Shown piece after piece: positions 52,366 to 63,500 of a DNA stretch of 64,000 bases. The notes under the pieces were generated by a model, which worked only from the letters and a program-made list of their open reading frames with translations, did no database searches and was not told where the DNA came from. How positions within the stretch are numbered: the first letter of the stretch is position 1; each line of letters opens with the position of its first letter. Both the position numbers and the translations under genes were made by a program. Source of the stretch: JBFONV01 sp040779335 (GTDB lineage: Bacteria > Pseudomonadota > Gammaproteobacteria > Enterobacterales > Alteromonadaceae); contig JBFONV010000001.1 of the NCBI GenBank assembly GCA_040779335.1, positions 124,001 through 188,000 of the forward strand. The letters are read 5' to 3'.

Positions 52366-53832
52366 ATGAGCGGTGAACTATTAATAAATGTCACACCGAG
52401 TGAAACGCGTGTCGCTTTAATCGAAAATGGTGTTTTACAAGAAGTGCATGTTGAACGCGAAGCAAAAAGAGGCTTGGTCGGCAATATTTATCTTGGGAAA
52501 GTGATCCGTGTTTTACCTGGTATGCAAGCAGCGTTTGTTGATATTAACTTGGACAAAGCGGCTTTTTTGCATGCGTCAGATATCAACTCTAAGCTGTTAC
52601 TTAATCAGGAAGAAAATAATACTGAACAGGTGCCCGATATCCGCACGTTAGTTCACGAAGGCCAGCTACTGATGGTGCAAGTGGTTAAAGATCCACTAGG
52701 TACGAAAGGTGCCAGACTAACGACAGATATTACCGTCGCTTCACGTTATTTAGTGTTGATGCCCGGTGCCAGTCATGCTGGTGTGTCGCAGCGGATTGAA
52801 GATATACAAGAGCGCAATCGTTTAAAAGATATTGTTGCGCCTTGTTGTGATGAAGAGCATGGCTTTATTGTGCGTACGGCTGCAGAAGGAGCTGAAGAGC
52901 AAGAGTTACTTCATGACGCCGAATTTTTGCGTCGACTATGGAAAAAAGTCTCTGAGCGAAAAAAACGCAAACAAATTAAAAGCCCAATTTACCAAGATTT
53001 ATCGTTGGCTTTTAGAGTATTGAGAGACTTTGTTGGCGTTGAACTTGAGCGTATTCGAATTGATTCTAAATTCACTTTTGATCAATTAGTTGAATTTACT
53101 CAGGAGTTTGTTCCTGAGCTCACTGCAGTACTGGAATATTATCCCGGTGAGCGTCCTATTTTCGATCTGTTTGATGTTGAAACTGAAATTCAACGGGCTT
53201 TACACCGACGCATAGAGCTCAAGTCAGGCGGTTATTTGATCATCGATCAAACCGAAGCTATGACCACTATTGACATTAATACTGGCGCGTTTGTTGGTCA
53301 TCGAAATTTAGAAGAAACCATTTTTAATACTAATATCGAAGCGACGCAATCAATTGCTCGTCAATTAAGATTACGTAATCTCGGCGGCATTATTATTATT
53401 GATTTTATTGATATGAATAATGACGATCACAAACGTAGAGTGTTACATAGCCTAGAAGTTGCAATGGCTAAAGACAATGTTAAATTTAGTATTAGTGGCT
53501 TTTCTGCATTAGGCTTAGTGGAGATGACGCGCAAGCGCACCCGTGAAAGCCTCGAACATATTTTATGTGGAGAATGCTCGGTGTGCTCAGGGCGCGGTGT
53601 TTTGAAAACCGTTGAAACGGTATGTTTTGAAATTCTTAGAGAAATCGTTAGGGTAAACCGTGCTTATGATGCGGATAAGTTTATTGTTTATGCATCATCC
53701 GCGGTCAGCGAATCACTGATTAATGATGAATATCATAATTTGGCGGAATTAGAGGTTTTTATCGGTAAGCAAATAAAAGTACAAACCGAATCACTGTATA
53801 ATCAAGAGCAATTTGACGTCGTGATGATGTAG
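52366..53832 (+). CDS. rng: Ribonuclease G
   Basis: A 488-residue single-strand endoribonuclease, RNase E family, for 16S rRNA 5' end maturation and mRNA decay. S1 domain (~38-125), 5'-sensor region, DNase I-like catalytic part with the metal aspartates in TTIDINTGAFVG and IIIDFIDM, and the zinc-link cysteines CGECSVCSGRG. It ends without the long scaffold tail of RNase E, so RNase G is the clear choice. Confidence 0.96.
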   Translation: MSGELLINVTPSETRVALIENGVLQEVHVEREAKRGLVGNIYLGKVIRVLPGMQAAFVDINLDKAAFLHASDINSKLLLNQEENNTEQVPDIRTLVHEGQLLMVQVVKDPLGTKGARLTTDITVASRYLVLMPGASHAGVSQRIEDIQERNRLKDIVAPCCDEEHGFIVRTAAEGAEEQELLHDAEFLRRLWKKVSERKKRKQIKSPIYQDLSLAFRVLRDFVGVELERIRIDSKFTFDQLVEFTQEFVPELTAVLEYYPGERPIFDLFDVETEIQRALHRRIELKSGGYLIIDQTEAMTTIDINTGAFVGHRNLEETIFNTNIEATQSIARQLRLRNLGGIIIIDFIDMNNDDHKRRVLHSLEVAMAKDNVKFSISGFSALGLVEMTRKRTRESLEHILCGECSVCSGRGVLKTVETVCFEILREIVRVNRAYDADKFIVYASSAVSESLINDEYHNLAELEVFIGKQIKVQTESLYNQEQFDVVMM

Positions 53833-53865
53833 TCAAACGTGATTGTAAGGTATTAGTATAACTAG

Positions 53866-56800
53866 ATGAGTATTTCCAGAGTATCAAATCGTTGGTTAAA
53901 TAGAGGCTACAAGTGTATTGCTATCGCTGTGGTGATACTTGCCGTTTTTATCAGTGCTTTGCGTCTGTTCTTACCTTATGCTCATAATTACCGTCAAGAA
54001 GTTCAGGATATCATCAACAATACCTACCAAAGTAACATCATTATCGGTTCACTTTCTATGGGCTGGCAAAAAAGTGGTCCGACGCTGATCACTGAAAATG
54101 TTAGTTTGTTGGATACTGGCAGTGCCGATATATTCATTGACGAGATAGACTTACATATCGATTTTTGGCGAACACTTACCGCTAGGCGTTTGATCACCAG
54201 CGATTTCACCATGCAAGGCGCCAAAATTAAAATTGACATGGAAATGAACGAAATTACGCAACAAGATGCTTCGTTGATAGAGCGTATCTCGGATTTATTA
54301 CTGCTACAAATTAGTCGATTTTCGCTACGTGATAGCCAAATAATTATTCAAGCAAAAGACAACCAAAGAACCTTATTGATCAGTGAACTAAGCTGGCAGA
54401 ACATTGGAGAACGTCACCGAGCGCAAGGGGATGTGATATTCGATGGTTTAACCTCAAATAACCTTAAAATGATCGTCGATATTAACGGTAAGGCCATGGC
54501 TAATATGCAAGGACAGGTATACTTGCAGGCCAACAACGTTAATATTACCCCTTGGTTAGATAAAATTTTAGCGATAGAAAATGAAAAAACCGACTCTAGT
54601 GTTAATTTTGACGCTTGGCTAACGGTTAAAAATGGTAAAGCTGAAACACTGCAAGTTAATTACGCTCAAAATGAAGTCAGTTGGCAACTTGATGAAGAGC
54701 CTCAAGTTGTTCGTCTCGATAAAGGTCAACTTGTTGCTCGTAACTTAGACAATTTTAAACAATTTACTTTGCACGCAACGCCACTGCGCTTTACTTTAAA
54801 TGATGAGGTTTGGGAGCCCATCACCATACAGGCAAAGAAAACACCGCAAGCGTTGACTACTTACATGTCTGGTTTGGATATCGCTGGGCTTGCTCAATTG
54901 TTTCCTCTATTCGTCATGGACGAAGAACTTAAACATATGCTTGCAGAGCTTTCTCCTGCAGGCAAAGTATCTGAGCTGTATCTGCGAAAATTGACTGACG
55001 ATTTTCAAGTGATTGCCAACTTTAATGAGGTTAATAATCACTTTAGTCATGGTATACCCGGCGTCGAACACCTCTCAGGTAGCTTGGTTTATGCTGGTGA
55101 CGTTATGCAAATGAATATCGCTGCTGAGCACAGTGCGCTAGATTTTGATAAGCATTTTGTCCGTCCCATTCCATTTAATCGTCTAAAGACACAGCTAACA
55201 CTGACGAGTAGTGAAAATGGTTGGTCATTAGCGGCGAACGACCTGCTGTTGTCGTCTGATGAATTGCAATTGTCCGCCAGCGCTAATGTTCATCGTCAAT
55301 ATGGCAGTGACGTGGAAATGGCGTTACTAGTGAATGTGTCGGATGCTAGTGCAAAATCAGCGCAACACTATTACCCTCATTTACTGATGGGGGAAAACTT
55401 GGTTAATTACCTTAATCAGGCCATTATTGATGGTGATGTTGAACAAGCGCAAGTGCTGTTTAATGGACCTTTGGCTAAATTTCCTTTTGAAGATAATAGT
55501 GGCATTTTTACCGTTGATGCGGAGCTTAGTGAGGCAAAATTCAAGTTCGATCCGCACTGGCCAGCGATAACTGACTTTGCTGCAAATTTAAATTTTACCA
55601 ACAATAGCATGCTGATAACCGGGAGAGACGGCGAGCTTTCTGGCTTAGATGTTACCGGAGTTGTTGCTGCTATCAAAAATTTATCAAATGAGCGAGTACT
55701 GACCGTTAACGCCGAGTTTGCGCAAAGTTCTGCTACCGATATTGGTCAATTAATGAATGACAGTCCGATGAAAGCAACGGTTGGCGAGACACTTTCACAA
55801 GTGGTGATATCTCAACCTGTTTCTGGCGTTTTTGGCTTAGAACTGCCGTTAAAAGATCCCAGCAAAGTGCTGACAACAGGCACTATAGATTTCAATAATA
55901 ATGATATTGCTTTGCAGGCGCCTGAGATGAATTTTAGTGGCGTTAATGGCCAATTACGCTTTCAAAATGACATTATAACAACAGATAAGTTAAGCGTTAT
56001 TTGGCGAGGTTTACCGATATCATTAGAGGTAAACGCGGCCAATGAAAGTGATTATTATGGCACTAATATTCAAATAGCAGGAGATTGGCAAGACAAAGAT
56101 TGGTTAGTGCAGGTGCCTGATTTATTGAAAAAATATAGTCATGGCAACATAGTTTGGCAAGGCGATTTAGCCTTGTATATGCACCACAACAGTGATTTTT
56201 CGTACGAACTAAGCATCAATTCAGACTTGTATGATACTCAACTAGATTTACCTATACCTTACACCAAGCCAGCATCTGTAAAAAAAGTATTGAGTGTTAA
56301 TGTTAATGGTCAACTTAAGCAGTCGGAAATTAACGCTAACCTGGGGGATGATTTAAGTTTTTATGGTTTGTTAAATCATCAATCCGCACAGTTTTCAAGA
56401 GCGCATCTTGTGCTAGGTGATGAAACCATGTTGTTTCCAACTGACGGTTTTCATATCACCACTAAGCTAGATACGGCGGAGCTATCGCAATGGCAACCAT
56501 TTGTCATGGATATCGTTGATAGTATTAATACTGAGCTTGAATCACACCAGGTCATAAATGCCAATACCCCAAGCAAGCAAAGGTTGCCGGCAGTAGCAAA
56601 TCAAAGCCACTTGCTTGCTAAACCTGAGCGTATCCGCGGCACGGTTAATAAGCTAAATTTGTTTGGTCAAACGTTGACGAATGTTTCGTTTGATTTATTC
56701 GATGAAAAGGCGTGGTGGTTGTTGCAGCTCAATGCTAAAGAAGCACGCTCACAAATTAAATTTTATCCAGACTGGCATCAACAGGGCATCGATGTAGATG

Positions 56801-57912
56801 CCGATTTTATTCATCTTACTAATGGCGTTTTGTTGGTCGAACAGCTAAAAGCGAAAGATAATGAGGTTTCTGAGACGCAAACAGAACAAGTAACACCAGA
56901 GCAAGCAATACCTGAGCAAGTAAGAGAAGAAGATGGTTTGCTTAGCGATGACATCGTTTTTGCTAATATTCCGCCGACTCGTTTTAAATGCGATAGCTGT
57001 AAATATGGATTGTTAGATTTTGGCAAAGTGACCTTTGAAATTGAGCGCGAACGGCAAAATATTGTCGACTTAAAAGGCTTTAAGGCGCAAAGAGATAAAA
57101 GTGAGTTAAATTTTGATGCTTACTGGTTGCATAGCAGCGATGAATCGAAAACAGTTATTGAAGGCAAACTTAGTAGTAAAGATGTTGACCGAGAAGTAGA
57201 ACGTTTGGGGTATGCGTCTACTATTAAAGACAGCGGTATTAAAGCGTCCTATGATTTTAATTGGCAAGGTGGCCCACAGCATTTCTCTATTCCTGCACTT
57301 AATGGCCAGTTGTCAGCGGCGTTAGATGATGGCTATTTGGCCGATGTTAGTGACAAAGGCGCTCGGATTTTTTCAGTACTAAGTTTGCAATCACTATTAA
57401 GAAAATTGACGTTAGATTTTCGTGATATTTTTAGTGATGGTATGTTTTATAGCAGTATTAAGGGGGATTTTAGCCTTAAAGATGGTGTGCTATATACTGA
57501 CAATACCAAGATGAATGGTGCAGCGGGCGATTTAATTGTTAAAGGAAATACCGAGCTAGCCAATGGCGTACTCGACTATCGGATGTCATATAAGCCGAAT
57601 TTAACCTCTAGCCTTCCTGTATTGGCTTGGATCGCATCGGCTAACCCTGCGGTGTTTTTGGCGGGTATGGCAATAGATCAAGTGTTTACGTCTAAAGTTG
57701 TTTCTGAATTTACCTTTGAAGTGACGGGTAATGTCGATGAGCCTAACGTTGTTCAGGTCGATCGAAAAACTAAAAATGTCAGTGTTGGACGCTCAACGCC
57801 CCCGCAAATTGTTGAAAATAACTCCGAAAGTGATGAAAAATTTGAACAACAGCCAGAGCTGAAACCAAAAACACCCAATAAGAGTATGCCCAAGGAAGAG
57901 ACTGATGGCTAA
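53866..57912 (+). CDS. yhdP: YhdP-family AsmA-like envelope protein
   Basis: A 1348-residue protein with one N-terminal membrane helix (~18-38) and a giant periplasmic beta-rich body (DUF3971 and AsmA-like C-terminal domain). It corresponds to the TIGR02099/YhdP family, one of the AsmA-like proteins thought to carry phospholipids from the inner to the outer membrane. The C-terminal segment (LQSLLRKLTLDFRDIFSDGM, then VLDYRMSYKPNLTSSLPVLA) is highly typical. Its stop overlaps the nitrilase start by 8 bases. The order rng-yhdP-nitrilase-tldD is common in gammaproteobacteria. Confidence 0.94.
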   Translation: MSISRVSNRWLNRGYKCIAIAVVILAVFISALRLFLPYAHNYRQEVQDIINNTYQSNIIIGSLSMGWQKSGPTLITENVSLLDTGSADIFIDEIDLHIDFWRTLTARRLITSDFTMQGAKIKIDMEMNEITQQDASLIERISDLLLLQISRFSLRDSQIIIQAKDNQRTLLISELSWQNIGERHRAQGDVIFDGLTSNNLKMIVDINGKAMANMQGQVYLQANNVNITPWLDKILAIENEKTDSSVNFDAWLTVKNGKAETLQVNYAQNEVSWQLDEEPQVVRLDKGQLVARNLDNFKQFTLHATPLRFTLNDEVWEPITIQAKKTPQALTTYMSGLDIAGLAQLFPLFVMDEELKHMLAELSPAGKVSELYLRKLTDDFQVIANFNEVNNHFSHGIPGVEHLSGSLVYAGDVMQMNIAAEHSALDFDKHFVRPIPFNRLKTQLTLTSSENGWSLAANDLLLSSDELQLSASANVHRQYGSDVEMALLVNVSDASAKSAQHYYPHLLMGENLVNYLNQAIIDGDVEQAQVLFNGPLAKFPFEDNSGIFTVDAELSEAKFKFDPHWPAITDFAANLNFTNNSMLITGRDGELSGLDVTGVVAAIKNLSNERVLTVNAEFAQSSATDIGQLMNDSPMKATVGETLSQVVISQPVSGVFGLELPLKDPSKVLTTGTIDFNNNDIALQAPEMNFSGVNGQLRFQNDIITTDKLSVIWRGLPISLEVNAANESDYYGTNIQIAGDWQDKDWLVQVPDLLKKYSHGNIVWQGDLALYMHHNSDFSYELSINSDLYDTQLDLPIPYTKPASVKKVLSVNVNGQLKQSEINANLGDDLSFYGLLNHQSAQFSRAHLVLGDETMLFPTDGFHITTKLDTAELSQWQPFVMDIVDSINTELESHQVINANTPSKQRLPAVANQSHLLAKPERIRGTVNKLNLFGQTLTNVSFDLFDEKAWWLLQLNAKEARSQIKFYPDWHQQGIDVDADFIHLTNGVLLVEQLKAKDNEVSETQTEQVTPEQAIPEQVREEDGLLSDDIVFANIPPTRFKCDSCKYGLLDFGKVTFEIERERQNIVDLKGFKAQRDKSELNFDAYWLHSSDESKTVIEGKLSSKDVDREVERLGYASTIKDSGIKASYDFNWQGGPQHFSIPALNGQLSAALDDGYLADVSDKGARIFSVLSLQSLLRKLTLDFRDIFSDGMFYSSIKGDFSLKDGVLYTDNTKMNGAAGDLIVKGNTELANGVLDYRMSYKPNLTSSLPVLAWIASANPAVFLAGMAIDQVFTSKVVSEFTFEVTGNVDEPNVVQVDRKTKNVSVGRSTPPQIVENNSESDEKFEQQPELKPKTPNKSMPKEETDG

Positions 57913-58741
57913 ATTAACCGCTGTGCAATTGTGCTCGGTACCCGATGTCGCAACCAATCTAATTGAAATTGATAGGCACTTAGCAAGTTTAGATAAAGTG
58001 GAACAACATTTAGTGGTGTTGCCTGAATGTTGCTTGTTCTTTGGTGGGAAAGATAGCGAACAACTTACGCTGGCCCAGCATACAGCTATAACACATGAGC
58101 TTGAAGATGGCCTTTTGGCTTTAGCGCAAAAGCATCAGGTTTATCTTGTTGGTGGCTCTATTCCACTGCTAACTGATGCGGGAGATAAATTTACCAATGC
58201 ATGCTGTGTTTTCTCACCAAAAGGAGAAAAGCTCGCACAATACAACAAAATACACTTGTTTGATGTTAATGTTGACGACAATGAAAAAACTTATTGTGAG
58301 TCAAAATATACCCAAGCAGGCAACGCCTTAGCGATTGCAAAAATACCCTTTGCCAATGTCGGATTGAGTGTTTGTTACGATTTACGCTTCCCCGAACTAT
58401 TTAGACAATTACGTGTTAATGGTGCTGATATTATTACCGTACCTAGCGCTTTTACTCGAGTTACTGGCGTTGCACATTGGCAACCCTTACTTCAGGCAAG
58501 AGCGATTGAAAATCAAGTTTATATTGTCGCTGCAGCGCAGGAAGGTGTCCATAATAATGGTAGAGAAACATGGGGGCATAGTATGATCATAAGTCCCTGG
58601 GGAGAGGTGTTATCTTGTTTGGATAATGGCACCGGAGCGGTCAGTGCACAATACTACCCCCAAGAAATTAATCGAGTTCGAGCAAGTATACCAGTTGCTG
58701 AACATAACCAATTTAAAACAGAGCTTATTTCATATGAATAA
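57905..58741 (+). CDS. Nitrilase-family carbon-nitrogen hydrolase
   Basis: A 278-residue cytosolic hydrolase with the intact nitrilase triad: Glu41 (VVLPECCLFFG), Lys115 (YNKIHLFDV) and Cys157 (GLSVCYDLRFPELFR). Related proteins of this Nit1 branch remove deaminated glutathione, which would be a repair role; that is inferred from the family, not shown here. The start lies inside the yhdP end, and tldD begins in its last codons, so three genes are chained by 8-base overlaps. Confidence 0.92.
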   Translation: MAKLTAVQLCSVPDVATNLIEIDRHLASLDKVEQHLVVLPECCLFFGGKDSEQLTLAQHTAITHELEDGLLALAQKHQVYLVGGSIPLLTDAGDKFTNACCVFSPKGEKLAQYNKIHLFDVNVDDNEKTYCESKYTQAGNALAIAKIPFANVGLSVCYDLRFPELFRQLRVNGADIITVPSAFTRVTGVAHWQPLLQARAIENQVYIVAAAQEGVHNNGRETWGHSMIISPWGEVLSCLDNGTGAVSAQYYPQEINRVRASIPVAEHNQFKTELISYE

Positions 58742-60173
58742 TGTTGAGCGCGAGCTCCTGGCAGATAGCCAGATTGATGATTCCCTTTTGAATAAAACAT
58801 TGGAAAGTATTTATCAACGTAAAATAGATTTGGCTGATTTGTATTTTCAGTCAAGTTGCCATGAATCATGGATGCTAGAAGATGGTATCGTCAAAGAAGG
58901 TTCATACAATATCGAGCGCGGTGTCGGGGTTCGAGCCATTTCAGGTGAAAAAACTGGTTTTGCTTATTCCGATGATATTTCACCTATCGCGCTAGCGAAG
59001 GCCGCTGATGCTGCCAGAGGGATCGCTTTGTCTGGCAATAGCGCTCGCGTGCAAGCATTTAAACGTCAGGAAAATAGGGCCATTTATCAAGCAGTAGATC
59101 CATTATCGAGCTTGTCTCAGGAGCAAAAAATTAACATGCTTCACGAGGTTGAGGCCCATGCTCGAGCTGCAGATAAACGTGTTAACCAAGTAATAGTGAG
59201 TTTATCAGGTGTTTACGAGAAAATATTAGTCGCAGCCAGTGATGGTACTTACGCTACTGATATTCGACCTTTGGTGAGACTAAATTGTTCGGTACTGGTA
59301 GAAGATAACGGCAAGCGTGAGCGTGGCACTGCCGGTGGCGGCGCACGTACTGATTATAGCTATTTCTTTGAATTAGAAGGTAATAAAGCGCGTTATTTAA
59401 GTTATGCCGATGAAGCTGTGCGCCAAGCGCTCGTTAATTTGGTTGCTATTGATGCACCAGCTGGGTTGTTACCTGTTGTGTTAGGCGCTGGCTGGCCAGG
59501 AGTGTTATTGCATGAAGCAGTTGGGCATGGCCTAGAAGGTGATTTTAATCGTAAAGGTTCTTCTGCCTTTTCGGGAAAAATAGGGCAAAAGGTTACTTCT
59601 GAGCATTGTACTATTGTCGATGATGGTACCTTGGCGAACAGACGCGGTTCATTAAACATTGATGATGAAGGGACCCCCGCACAATATAATGTTCTGATTG
59701 AAAAAGGCATTTTAAAAGGATATATGCAAGATAAGCATAACGCTGGATTGATGGGGGTTAAGCCAACGGGTAACGGGCGTCGCGAATCTTACGCGCATTT
59801 ACCGATGCCACGTATGACCAATACTTATATGCTTGCGGGCGAACATAATCCAGAAGACATTATCAAGTCGGTGAAGCGAGGAATTTATGCGCCGCACTTT
59901 GCTGGAGGACAGGTTGACATTACATCTGGAAAATTTGTCTTTACCAGTTCGGAAGCATATTTGATCGAAAACGGCGAAATAACTTCTCCTGTAAAAGGTG
60001 CAACGTTAATCGGTAGTGGTCCTGAAGCGATGAAAAAAGTCAGTATGGTAGGTAACGATCTTGCCCTTGATGCAGGTGTCGGGGTTTGTGGTAAAGATGG
60101 ACAAAGTGTCCCTGTCGGCGTTGGTCAACCGACGTTGAAAATTGATGAAATGACTATTGGTGGAACCCAGTAA
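58734..60173 (+). CDS. tldD: Metalloprotease TldD
   Basis: A 479-residue subunit of the TldD/TldE zinc protease, which in E. coli trims microcin B17 and degrades the CcdA antitoxin. Zinc motif HEAVGHGLEGD is intact, as are the beta-sheet segments around GVGVRAISGEKTGFAYSDD. The start MNNVEREL at 58734 gives nearly the E. coli length (481); the open frame continues upstream to 58626 but there it only shadows the nitrilase gene. The partner pmbA/tldE is not in the window. A good terminator follows. Confidence 0.95.
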   Translation: MNNVERELLADSQIDDSLLNKTLESIYQRKIDLADLYFQSSCHESWMLEDGIVKEGSYNIERGVGVRAISGEKTGFAYSDDISPIALAKAADAARGIALSGNSARVQAFKRQENRAIYQAVDPLSSLSQEQKINMLHEVEAHARAADKRVNQVIVSLSGVYEKILVAASDGTYATDIRPLVRLNCSVLVEDNGKRERGTAGGGARTDYSYFFELEGNKARYLSYADEAVRQALVNLVAIDAPAGLLPVVLGAGWPGVLLHEAVGHGLEGDFNRKGSSAFSGKIGQKVTSEHCTIVDDGTLANRRGSLNIDDEGTPAQYNVLIEKGILKGYMQDKHNAGLMGVKPTGNGRRESYAHLPMPRMTNTYMLAGEHNPEDIIKSVKRGIYAPHFAGGQVDITSGKFVFTSSEAYLIENGEITSPVKGATLIGSGPEAMKKVSMVGNDLALDAGVGVCGKDGQSVPVGVGQPTLKIDEMTIGGTQ

Positions 60174-60200
60174 TAACCGTCAGTGATTTGTTTATTGATT

Positions 60201-60224
60201 AGCGCACACTATGTGCGCTTTTTT
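60201..60224 (+). terminator. Terminator after tldD
   Basis: AGCGCACA (60201-60208) pairs perfectly with TGTGCGCT (60212-60219), 3-base loop, then six T. It closes the mreB-tldD unit. Confidence 0.93.
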
Positions 60225-60533
60225 ATGAGATTGTTCTTTCACGCATGAGTTTTGTTCGGGATTAAAACGACTTTTGACCGAACCCTGCAGGCATCGTTGG
60301 TTGGCCCTTTGTACTGCGTTACCGCCTTTTATAGACATCCGAAAAACTGTTCTAAATACAATCTGGAAAACAGCCCTTAATTAGCGATAATTTATGTCAA
60401 ATATATCACTATTTGTAAGCTGATATTTCAATGCTTAATTTCACCGCATAATTGTTACCACTTGTCCTATGCGTGCTTAATGCCAGTAAGTTAGCGAATA
60501 CAATGGCATTAATATAGTAAATTAGGAAAACAG
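60225..60533. other. Gap before the second RND operon
   Basis: No intact gene is seen. The part at about 60255-60335 is richer in G+C than its flanks and reads on the minus strand as a short open frame without start (AVTQYKGPTNDACRVRS), possibly a remnant of a dispersed repeat. A TACAAT at 60499-60504 could be a -10 box for the RND gene, but no good -35 box is present. Confidence 0.35.
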
Positions 60534-63500
60534 ATGAACCTTACGCGAGCAGCATTAAAAAACCCTGCAGCAGTAATTGTCATTGTTGCATTGGTGATGG
60601 TGTTTGGGTTTTTGAGTGTGTTCAAACTCCCTATTCAATTAACTCCCGATATTGAACAACCACAAATAACCATTTCAACCGGATGGCGCAGTGCCGCACC
60701 AGAAGAAATGGAATCGGTGATCATCGAGCCTATTGAGAACGTGGTTAAGAACACGCAAGGGGTGACCAAAGTAACCACAAGTATTGGTAGAGGCTTTGGT
60801 AATATTAGCCTAACCTTTGATGTCGGCGCCGACATGCAGCGAGCGATGTTAGATGTTATTAATAATTTAAACCAAGCACCGCCATTGCCTTTGGACGCGA
60901 TAGAACCCGTAGTCTCGGCGGGTGGCGGTCGAGGTGGTCCCAATACTGCATCATTAATGATTAAAACCTTGCCTAATAATCTCAATGAAGATTTAGGTCA
61001 GTATCAACGATTAATTGAAGATGTCGTTAAGCCTCGGTTTGCGCGTATTCCAGGCATGGGGCAAGTTAATTTAGCCAGCTCACGCCCCCGAGAATTACGA
61101 ATTACCTTTGATCCAATGCGTGCGGCGTCACTTGGCTTAAGCATCGCAGATATCAGCTCGACGATATCACGTGCAAATGATGTCTCGGCTGGTATAGCTA
61201 ATGTCGGACGTCGTCAGTATACGGTGCGTTTTTCTGGTCAGTATAATATTGATAATCTTACCGATATGATTGTCGGATACAGTGGTGAGCGGGCTATCTA
61301 TTTAAAAGACATCGCAACAGTTGAAAACACCTTGGTGGACCGTTTTGGCTTTAACTTACGCAGTGGCCAACCTTCATATTATTTCACCGTTAAGCGCCAA
61401 AATGACGCTAATACAGTGGCTTTACTAGATGAAATTAATATCGCGATTAAAGAGTTGAATGAAGGCCCAATGCTAGATGCAGGGCTGACCATAGATTTAA
61501 GTTTTGATTCTTCCGTTCATATTCGTAATGCGCTTAAGTTAGTACAAGGCAATTTAGGCCTAGGTGTTATTTTAGCTTTGATCATTTTATGGTTATTTTT
61601 AAGAGGATTAAGAAATACTTTAATTATTGCCGCCACTATTCCTATTTCGTTAATGGTGGCGTTTGTTGCGTTAAGTATCTTCGATCGCAGCTTAAATGTT
61701 ATTTCTCTGGCAGGACTGGCTTTCTCGGTCGGTTTAGTACTTGATGCGGCGATTATCGTACAAGAAAATATTGTTCGGTTACGTAGCTTGGGGGAAAACA
61801 GTCACAAGGCCGTAATGCGCGGTGCATTGCAAGTTACTGGAGCTTTATTTGCTTCGACGGCCACCAGTGTCGCGATATTTTTGCCGATACTTTTCATGGA
61901 AGGCATTGAAGGTCAGCTATTTTCTGACCTGGCGTTAACTTTATCAATTGCGGTGATAGCGTCATTGGTAACTGCTATCACTATTTTACCCATTGCCAGT
62001 AAATATTGGTTAAAAGACAGCGAAAGTCGCGACCCCTTTGCTCACTATTGGGAAAAATTAACCAATTTAGTGATGAAGTTAACCAATAACAGCCGCAAAC
62101 GTTATGCATGGATAGTTGCATTGTTAGGCGGCTCGGTATTAATTACTTTGCTATTAATGCCCAAGACCGACTTTATGCCTAGAGCGCCGATTGATGGATT
62201 CTTTTATAGCTTGAATATGCCACCGGGCGGAAACGTGGATTTTATCGAGCACGAAATGGCGTCGCTGGTTAAAGAGAGATTAGCGCCTTACCTGTCAGGA
62301 GAGAAATCACCGAAAATAAAAAGTTATAACTTTTATTCCTATGGTGCGGGCTCGACAGGCGGTTTTATTTATTCTGATGATCCTACTCGTGTCGAAGAGT
62401 TGATGGAAATTGTTCGCAACCAAGTGCTTAATGATTTACCTGATACGCAAATATTTTTGTTCAGAGGTTCAATGATCAACGTTTCAGGTGGTGGTAACGG
62501 CCGTTCTATTGATATTGATATTAAGGGACCGAATATTGATACGCTGATGACAGTTGCTCAAACGGGGTTAGATGCAATAACAGAACATATGCCCGGCACG
62601 ACGGCTTTCCCTAATCCCAGTCTAAGCCTTGCTGAACCTGAATTAAACTTGCTCCCAGATGATCAACGCATTACTCAGGCTGGCTTAACACGACGAGATG
62701 TGGCCAATGCTGTTCGTGCATACACCAGTGGTTTATTTATTAACGAATATTTTGACGGTAACGAGCGCGTTAATGTTATTTTGCGTGGAACAAAATGGCG
62801 AACACCAGATGAGCTTGCCGCAATGCCCGTGCATTCGCCGTTAGCTGGTATTCAAACCATTGGCGAATTAACGACGATTACCCGTACTGCAGGTCCGACT
62901 CAGCTTAGGCGTGTTGATGGTAAAAGAACCATCAGTATTCAAGTATCTCCTCCTGCGACTATGTCGTTGGAAGAAGCATTAGTGATGATCGACGAAAAAG
63001 TACTACCTGAGATGAATAAAGCATTAGAGAGTAATACCTCCATTTTACTCAGTGGCAACGCAAACCAAATGGCGTCGGCAATTACCGATATGATCAGAAA
63101 TTTTGTACTTGCCTTATTGATTTTATTCTTACTAATGACCGCACTTTTTAAGTCGGCAAAAGATAGTTTATTAGTGCTATTAGTTATGCCACTCGCTGTT
63201 GCTGGTGGTGTCGCCGCATTGAATGTTTTAAATCTGTTCACGTATCAATCGTTAGATTTATTAACCATGATTGGTTTTATTATCCTATTAGGTTTAGTGG
63301 TGAACAACGCCATTTTACTAGTAGATCAAACTCGACAAGCCGAAAAAGAGGGGCTTTCAAGAAGGCGCGCGGTTGCACAAGCTATTCGTATACGGGCAAG
63401 ACCTGTGTACATGAGTACATTAACCAGTTTATTTGGCATGTTACCCTTGATGGTTATGCCGGGCGTTGGCAGTGAAATATATAGAGGTTTGGCGACAGTT

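Noticed and set aside
58626..58733. Longer N-terminus for tldD
   Set aside because: The extra 36 codons lie over the nitrilase gene end and do not match the family; the ATG at 58734 gives the normal length.
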